A stretch of DNA of 19,217 nt from an uncultured Collinsella sp. (GTDB lineage: Bacteria > Actinomycetota > Coriobacteriia > Coriobacteriales > Coriobacteriaceae). The position numbers and the translations under genes were made by a program. The notes under the pieces were generated by a model, which saw only the letters and a list, made by a program, of their open reading frames with translations, was not told the DNA's origin and did not search any database. Below, piece by piece: positions 14,751-19,217 of the stretch (positions are counted from its first letter, which is position 1; every line of letters starts with the position of its first letter). The DNA is taken from NCBI GenBank assembly GCA_937997605.1, contig CALLFD010000167.1:1-19217 (forward strand), read 5' to 3'.

Positions 14751-16393
14751 TGAAAGCGATCTGGCTTGCATGCTGCGCGTGCGGTGATTACGGATTGCTG
14801 CAGCGGGAAGTCGAGGGCCGCGATGCGGGCGCGCAGGTGCTTCGCGTGGGCGACCTGGATGGGCTGGTGTCCATGGCGCGGGCGTTTCCGTCGCGTCGCG
14901 GGGCGGCGATTATCGCGGCGACCCTGTTCGATGCCGAAGACGTGCGAAAGACTGTTGCGCGCCTGACGGCCGAGGGCCGCGTGAGCCGCGTGGTCGTACT
15001 GATAGAGACGCTCGATCCTTCGGATATCGAGGGGCTGTTTCGCGCGGGGGCGACCGAGGTGATCGCTGCGCGTAGCATATGCGGCAACGGGCGCGCGGGC
15101 GAGGGAACGGTTGATTACGACCGGTGTATGACGATTGAGCCCGATGCTTTTGTTGATAGGGAACCCGGGGCGCCTCGCGCTACAAGAGGCCCGCGTGTTG
15201 ATGATTATGGAAAAGCGGAAGCCGAGCATGGTCGGTGTCCCCGGGATCCCCTTGCATACGATGAAGTCGGAGAGCCGGTGCCGTATGGCGAGGATCTTTT
15301 GGATGCTGATATGGGATACGTGCATGGCGTGAGCCTAGTCGATGAGCTCGACGAGGTGGAGGGGCTTGTCGAGAGCGACAGCGTGCGTGTCGATGCGACC
15401 GTGAAGTCTCCAGACTCGGTCCCGCAGACCGAGCAACCTGCCATGCCGGCTTGGGCGCAGCATGTGAGCGCTGCCGGGGAGACGGGGACGTTGCCGTCCG
15501 TGCCCGCGTCGCCTGCCCCCGCGCCGCCGGCGGATGCCGCCGCTCCGTCGCATCGAGCTCCGGTTGTCTGCGCCGTCTCGGGTTCGGGCGGTTGCGGCAA
15601 GTCGACGATCGTCGCCGCCATGTCGCACGCGGCGTCGCTGCTGGGCCTGCGTGCTGCCGTGCTCGACTTGGACCTGATGTTTGGAAACCTCTACGACCTG
15701 TTGGGCGCCGATGCCCCGCATGACATGGCGACGCTTATCGAGCCATCGGCTGCGGGCGCACTCGCCGAATCGGACATCGTGGCCGCCTCGATGCGCGTGG
15801 CCCCGGGCGTCACGCTTTGGGGCCCGGTCGCCGCGCCCGAACAGGCCGAGCTCATGGCGCGTCCGGTGGAGCTGCTGCTTGACGTCTTGCGCCGCGAATC
15901 CGACGTGGTGCTTGTCGACACCTCGGTCTTTTGGGGTGACGCCGTGGCGGCCGCGGTGGCGGCAAGCGACCGCTGCCTGGTCGTGGGCAATCAATCGGTG
16001 TCATCTGCGACGTCCGCGGCACGCGTTATCGAACTGGCGAGCCGTGTGGGCGTGCCGCGTACGCGCATGAGCGCCGTATTCAACCGGTTTGGCGCGCGCG
16101 GCGCCGACGAGGATGTCGCCATGCGCTTTGAGATTACCTGCGCGTTGAGCTCCAAGATTCGCATTGCCGACGGCGGGCAGGACTTGACGGCGCTCATGGC
16201 ATTCGGCCGTGCTGACGAGGCGGTGGGCCAGACCAGCGCTTTTGCCACCAGCGTGCGCGAAGCCACGCGCGAGATGCTCGTGGAGCTGGGCTGCGCCGTC
16301 GGTCCCTGGAGTGACATGGTCACCGACCGCGCGACGCGCACCGAGCGCCCACGTATCCGTCTTCCCTGGTCGCGCGAGGGTGATTCGCGATGA
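14750..16393 (+). CDS. tadZ: TadZ/CpaE-like MinD-family ATPase
   Basis: TadZ/CpaE proteins mark the cell site where the Tad pilus machine assembles. This 547-aa protein has an N-terminal receiver-like domain (about 1-110) and a MinD/ParA-type ATPase domain (about 270-515). The P-loop is GSGGCGKST (278-286), with Asp306/Asp308 in the switch I region and Asp390 in VVLVDTS as Walker B. Between the two domains lies an unusually long, acidic and Pro/Ala-rich linker (about 115-268) with no recognisable fold. The first position of the usual KGGxGKS deviant P-loop is not Lys here, a feature seen in some TadZ proteins. Start ATG 14750 overlaps the previous stop (ATGA). GTG 14747, 6 bases after GGAGG (14736-14740), is an equally good start adding one residue. 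Confidence 0.85.
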   Translation: MKAIWLACCACGDYGLLQREVEGRDAGAQVLRVGDLDGLVSMARAFPSRRGAAIIAATLFDAEDVRKTVARLTAEGRVSRVVVLIETLDPSDIEGLFRAGATEVIAARSICGNGRAGEGTVDYDRCMTIEPDAFVDREPGAPRATRGPRVDDYGKAEAEHGRCPRDPLAYDEVGEPVPYGEDLLDADMGYVHGVSLVDELDEVEGLVESDSVRVDATVKSPDSVPQTEQPAMPAWAQHVSAAGETGTLPSVPASPAPAPPADAAAPSHRAPVVCAVSGSGGCGKSTIVAAMSHAASLLGLRAAVLDLDLMFGNLYDLLGADAPHDMATLIEPSAAGALAESDIVAASMRVAPGVTLWGPVAAPEQAELMARPVELLLDVLRRESDVVLVDTSVFWGDAVAAAVAASDRCLVVGNQSVSSATSAARVIELASRVGVPRTRMSAVFNRFGARGADEDVAMRFEITCALSSKIRIADGGQDLTALMAFGRADEAVGQTSAFATSVREATREMLVELGCAVGPWSDMVTDRATRTERPRIRLPWSREGDSR

Positions 16394-17718
16394 GCTTGCA
16401 AACAAGGATTAAGGAAGCCGGTGCGGCCGCGGCGGCGGCGCCTGTTGATGCGGGGCGCCACCGTGCCGTCAAGCGCCGCACCAAGCGCGCCGTGATGGAC
16501 CGCATGGGCTATGACGAGGTGGCGCGTATCAGCGCATACATCGATCCGGCGCGCGCCCGCTCGGAATTGCGTCCTGCGGTGGAGGCGGCGCTCAACGTGG
16601 AGGAGCCGGGCGACCTGGCGACGCCCGAGCGCGAGACTATCATCGACGAGATCTTGGACGACGTGGTGGGCCTGGGCCCGCTGCAGCCGCTCATCGAGGA
16701 CGACACCGTCACCGAGATCATGGTCAACGGTTGCCGCTCGGCTTTCTTTGAACGCGGCGGCGTCTTATATCCCATCGAGCATGCATTTGAGGATGACGAG
16801 CAGATCCGCGTGCTCATCGATCGCATCATCTCGCCGCTGGGCAGACGCATCGACGAGCGCAGCCCCATCGTCAACGCTCGCCTCAAGACGGGCTATCGCG
16901 TCAACGCGGTGATCCCGCCCGTGGCGATCGATGGGCCAATCCTCACCATTCGCAAGTTCTCAGACCGCATCTGTTCGTTGGACGAGCTTGTGGGCCTGGG
17001 GTCGCTACCGCTTTGGTATGCGCAGCTGCTTTCGTGTGCGGTGTCGCTGCGTCAAGATCTGGCGGTTGCAGGTGGCACGGGATCAGGCAAGACCACGCTG
17101 CTCAACGCGCTGTCGTGCGAGATATCCACCGGCGAGCGCATCGTGACGATCGAGGACTCCGCCGAGCTCAAGTTTGCGCATCACCCGCATGTGGTTCGCC
17201 TGGAGGCACGCGAGGCTTCAATTGAGGGTGAGGGCGCGGTGACAATCCGCGACCTGGTGACCAACGCCCTGCGCATGCGTCCCGACCGTATTGTGGTGGG
17301 CGAGGTACGCGGTGCGGAATGTTGCGACATGCTGCAGGCCATGAACACCGGGCACGATGGGTCGCTCACCACGCTTCATGCGGGTACCGAGCAGGAGACC
17401 GTGGTGCGTTTGACGCTGCTTGCACGCTATGGCATCGACCTGCCGAGCGAGCTTATCGAGGAGCAGATTGCCATGGCGCTCGACGGTATCGTGATGTCCG
17501 AGCGCCATGCGGACGGCAGGCGTTTCGTGTCCTCCTATTCGGGGGTGCGACGCGGCGCGTCGGGCGGCGTGGAGCTTGAGCGCTACGTGACGTTCGATGC
17601 CGCCACGCGCACCTGGACGCTCGATCGCGAGCCTCCGTTTATCGCAGAGGGCCTGCGCTCGGGAACGCTCACGCAAGAGGAGGTGGACGAGTGGAGATCG
17701 TTGTGCCCCTCGTCGTAG
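16390..17718 (+). CDS. tadA: Tad secretion motor ATPase TadA/CpaF
   Basis: This hexameric ATPase of the type II/IV secretion superfamily drives Flp pilus polymerisation from the cytoplasmic side of the membrane. It is 442 aa, typical for CpaF. Motifs: Walker A GGTGSGKTT (228-236), Asp box TIEDSAEL (253-260), Walker B IVVGEVRG (301-308) with Glu305, and His box GHDGSLTTLHA (321-331). The N-terminal domain carries the usual VTEIMVNG (107-114) and ERSPIVNARL (156-165). The first 40 residues are Ala- and Arg-rich and probably flexible. ATG 16390 overlaps the tadZ stop (ATGA), so translation is coupled. The cpaF name is equally used. Confidence 0.95.
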   Translation: MSLQTRIKEAGAAAAAAPVDAGRHRAVKRRTKRAVMDRMGYDEVARISAYIDPARARSELRPAVEAALNVEEPGDLATPERETIIDEILDDVVGLGPLQPLIEDDTVTEIMVNGCRSAFFERGGVLYPIEHAFEDDEQIRVLIDRIISPLGRRIDERSPIVNARLKTGYRVNAVIPPVAIDGPILTIRKFSDRICSLDELVGLGSLPLWYAQLLSCAVSLRQDLAVAGGTGSGKTTLLNALSCEISTGERIVTIEDSAELKFAHHPHVVRLEAREASIEGEGAVTIRDLVTNALRMRPDRIVVGEVRGAECCDMLQAMNTGHDGSLTTLHAGTEQETVVRLTLLARYGIDLPSELIEEQIAMALDGIVMSERHADGRRFVSSYSGVRRGASGGVELERYVTFDAATRTWTLDREPPFIAEGLRSGTLTQEEVDEWRSLCPSS

Positions 17719-18617
17719 GGGGTTTGACAGGGCTTTCTGCCGCGGTGGCGTGCGGGGCGGAGCCTCGTGCACCGCGCGTGCCGCCGGCGGAGCTGGTCCG
17801 CCATGCGCTTGAGTCGGTTGCCGAGAAGCTGCCGCGCGCGCTGGTAGAAAACGACCTGCTAAAAAAGATCGCCCGCTCCTGGGCGGCGCTGGTTCCAGCA
17901 CATCGCCTTGGCCTTGTTATCGAGGATGACGAGGCGCGCCTGGCATGCTTGCTGCTATCGAGTGGTGTCTGCGGCATTGCCCTGACTGTCGTATCGCTGT
18001 CGCCCATCGGCTTTGTCCTGGGGCTGCTCGCACCGTTTGGCGTAGGCGCCGCTCGCGACACCTTCGACCGTCGCCGCGAGCAACACGATGTGGAAGAAGC
18101 CATGCCCGAGGCCTTTACGGCGCTCTCTATGTCGCTCGCCTCGGGTCATTCGCTGGCCCAGGGCATGAGGTTTGTGGGAACTCACGCGCAAGAGCCGGTG
18201 CATACCGAGTTTTTGCGCGTGGCGACGGCGATCGACTGCGGCGTCTCGGCGACCGATGCGTTGGATGACCTACTCGACCGTATCGATGCCCCCGGCCTTT
18301 CGCTTGTCACTTTGGCGCTCAAGGTGTCGCAGCGAACCGGTGCCCCGCTTGCCGACCTGTTGTCCGAGGCGTCGAGCATGGTGGGGGAGCGCATTGAGCT
18401 CAAGCGCCGCCTGGACGTCAAGACATCGCAGGCTCGTATGTCGGCACACATGGTCTCGGCGATGCCGGCGGGTATGTGCGCGGTGCTGGCGCTGCTTTCG
18501 GCCGACTTTCGCCGCGGCCTTGCAACGCCGGCGGGTGCCGGTGCCGTGGTACTGGGACTTGCCCTCAACGCCGTCGCGCTGGTGGTCATCCGACGCATTA
18601 TGCGGGTGGAGCTATGA
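17691..18617 (+). CDS. tadB: Tad inner-membrane platform protein TadB
   Basis: TadB and TadC form the membrane platform on which the motor ATPase acts. This 308-aa protein has an N-terminal membrane helix (about 2-20), a hydrophobic region at about 83-120, a T2SSF domain (about 135-268, EEAMPEAFTALSMSLASGHSLAQGM...) and a C-terminal hydrophobic region (about 255-302). Start GTG 17691 lies 6 bases after an excellent AGGAGGT (17678-17684), so the gene overlaps tadA by 28 bases. The order TadA, TadB, TadC matches canonical tad loci. Confidence 0.9.
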   Translation: MEIVVPLVVGGLTGLSAAVACGAEPRAPRVPPAELVRHALESVAEKLPRALVENDLLKKIARSWAALVPAHRLGLVIEDDEARLACLLLSSGVCGIALTVVSLSPIGFVLGLLAPFGVGAARDTFDRRREQHDVEEAMPEAFTALSMSLASGHSLAQGMRFVGTHAQEPVHTEFLRVATAIDCGVSATDALDDLLDRIDAPGLSLVTLALKVSQRTGAPLADLLSEASSMVGERIELKRRLDVKTSQARMSAHMVSAMPAGMCAVLALLSADFRRGLATPAGAGAVVLGLALNAVALVVIRRIMRVEL

Positions 18618-19217
18618 GCGCCCTGGTCGGGGTCGCGGCATGTCTGTGCGCGCTCAGCGTGTTTATCGTGACGGGGCTCAATCGTGCGGACGCACACGAG
18701 ATCGTCCAGGCCTGCAAACACGAGGCGCTGCTGGTTGCTACGGTCGCCCAATCGGTGACCGATGCCCTGGCAGCACGGTTGAGGGGCATGCTCGGCACGG
18801 GTGGTACGGCGCAGGTGTCGCTTGGCGAGGTGTCCGAGATGATCGACGTGGTGCGTCTGGGGCTTTCGGCTGGCCTTTCGTTCGATGCGGCGCTTGAGGT
18901 TTTTTGCGCCAATCGCCGATCGACGTTGGCGCTCCGCCTTGAGCGAGCCTGCATGGCGTGGCAGGTGGGCGTGGGGACGCGCGAGGACGAACTCCTGGCG
19001 GCCGCGCGCGACCTGGATGTGCGGGCGCTCGAGACCTTTGCCATCACAGCGGGGCAGGCGCTTGCCCTCGGTGCCCCGCTTGCCGAGACGCTGGCGGCTC
19101 AAAGTCGCGAGATTCGCGCGGCCCATCGCGCTGCAGTAGAGCGCGAGATCGAGCGCGCGCCGGTCAAGCTGCTGATTCCCACCGGCACGCTCATCTTGCC
19201 GGCGTTGCTTCTGTCCA
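18614..19217 (+). CDS. tadC: Tad inner-membrane platform protein TadC, 3' end cut by window
   Basis: An ATG at 18614 overlaps the tadB stop (ATGA) and opens a frame with no stop to the end of the window (201 codons seen). The protein begins with a membrane helix (about 3-21) and continues into a T2SSF domain: EVSEMIDVVRLGLSAGLSFD (72-91), then a conserved-looking C-terminal part VKLLIPTGTLILPALLLS (184-201), which is the start of the last membrane region in the family. The position right after TadB and the T2SSF pattern make TadC the natural call. The remaining residues, probably a few tens, lie beyond the window. Confidence 0.85.
   Translation, partial: MSALVGVAACLCALSVFIVTGLNRADAHEIVQACKHEALLVATVAQSVTDALAARLRGMLGTGGTAQVSLGEVSEMIDVVRLGLSAGLSFDAALEVFCANRRSTLALRLERACMAWQVGVGTREDELLAAARDLDVRALETFAITAGQALALGAPLAETLAAQSREIRAAHRAAVEREIERAPVKLLIPTGTLILPALLLS

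Noticed and set aside
1..19217. tRNA, rRNA or CRISPR array
   Set aside because: No cloverleaf-like sequence, rRNA core sequence or regularly spaced direct repeats were seen on either strand by eye.

Overview
The window looks like a chromosomal segment of a high-GC actinobacterium, most likely class Coriobacteriia and close to Collinsella. This is inferred from the GC-rich third codon positions, the clear AGGAGG-type ribosome binding sites, the frequent GTG/TTG starts and the combination of genes. It was not established by a database search.

Layout. Bases 1-2448 hold the 3' part of pheT (phenylalanyl-tRNA synthetase beta chain), cut at its 5' end by the window. After a hairpin terminator comes a three-gene ECF metal transporter operon (2693-5407): a CbiM/NikM-type S component with a NikN-like tail, a T component and an ATPase. 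A 28-bp palindrome of the form GTGTTAC-N14-GTAACAC lies just downstream of its promoter. It matches the NikR operator form described for some bacteria, so nickel is the likely substrate. A zinc-phospholipase-C-like protein (5487-6335) then meets a minus-strand nuclease-like gene (6332-7405) at overlapping stop codons. That gene is preceded by a long inverted-repeat element (7457-7584) of unknown function. Pyruvate kinase (7830-9290, minus strand) follows, with a strong terminator.

A 431-base AT-rich intergenic region carries the pyk promoter on one strand. On the other strand it carries the leader of a Ca2+-type P2 ATPase (9732-12413). This leader is the most interesting non-coding stretch: several helices nest in a pseudoknot-compatible order, and one of them covers the Shine-Dalgarno sequence, so it may be a riboswitch. 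Downstream are a 23-bp-arm palindrome, a terminator, and rsgA (ribosome-maturation GTPase, 12654-13838) with its own terminator.

From 14091 to the window end lies a tightly coupled Tad/Flp pilus operon: CpaB-like SAF protein, TadZ/CpaE ATPase, TadA/CpaF motor ATPase, TadB, and a TadC that runs off the window. Adjacent genes overlap by a few bases to 28 bases, suggesting translational coupling. The locus would build a thin adhesive pilus. The prepilin, prepilin peptidase and pseudopilin genes, if present, lie beyond the window.

No rRNA, tRNA, CRISPR array, prophage or recognisable insertion sequence was found.
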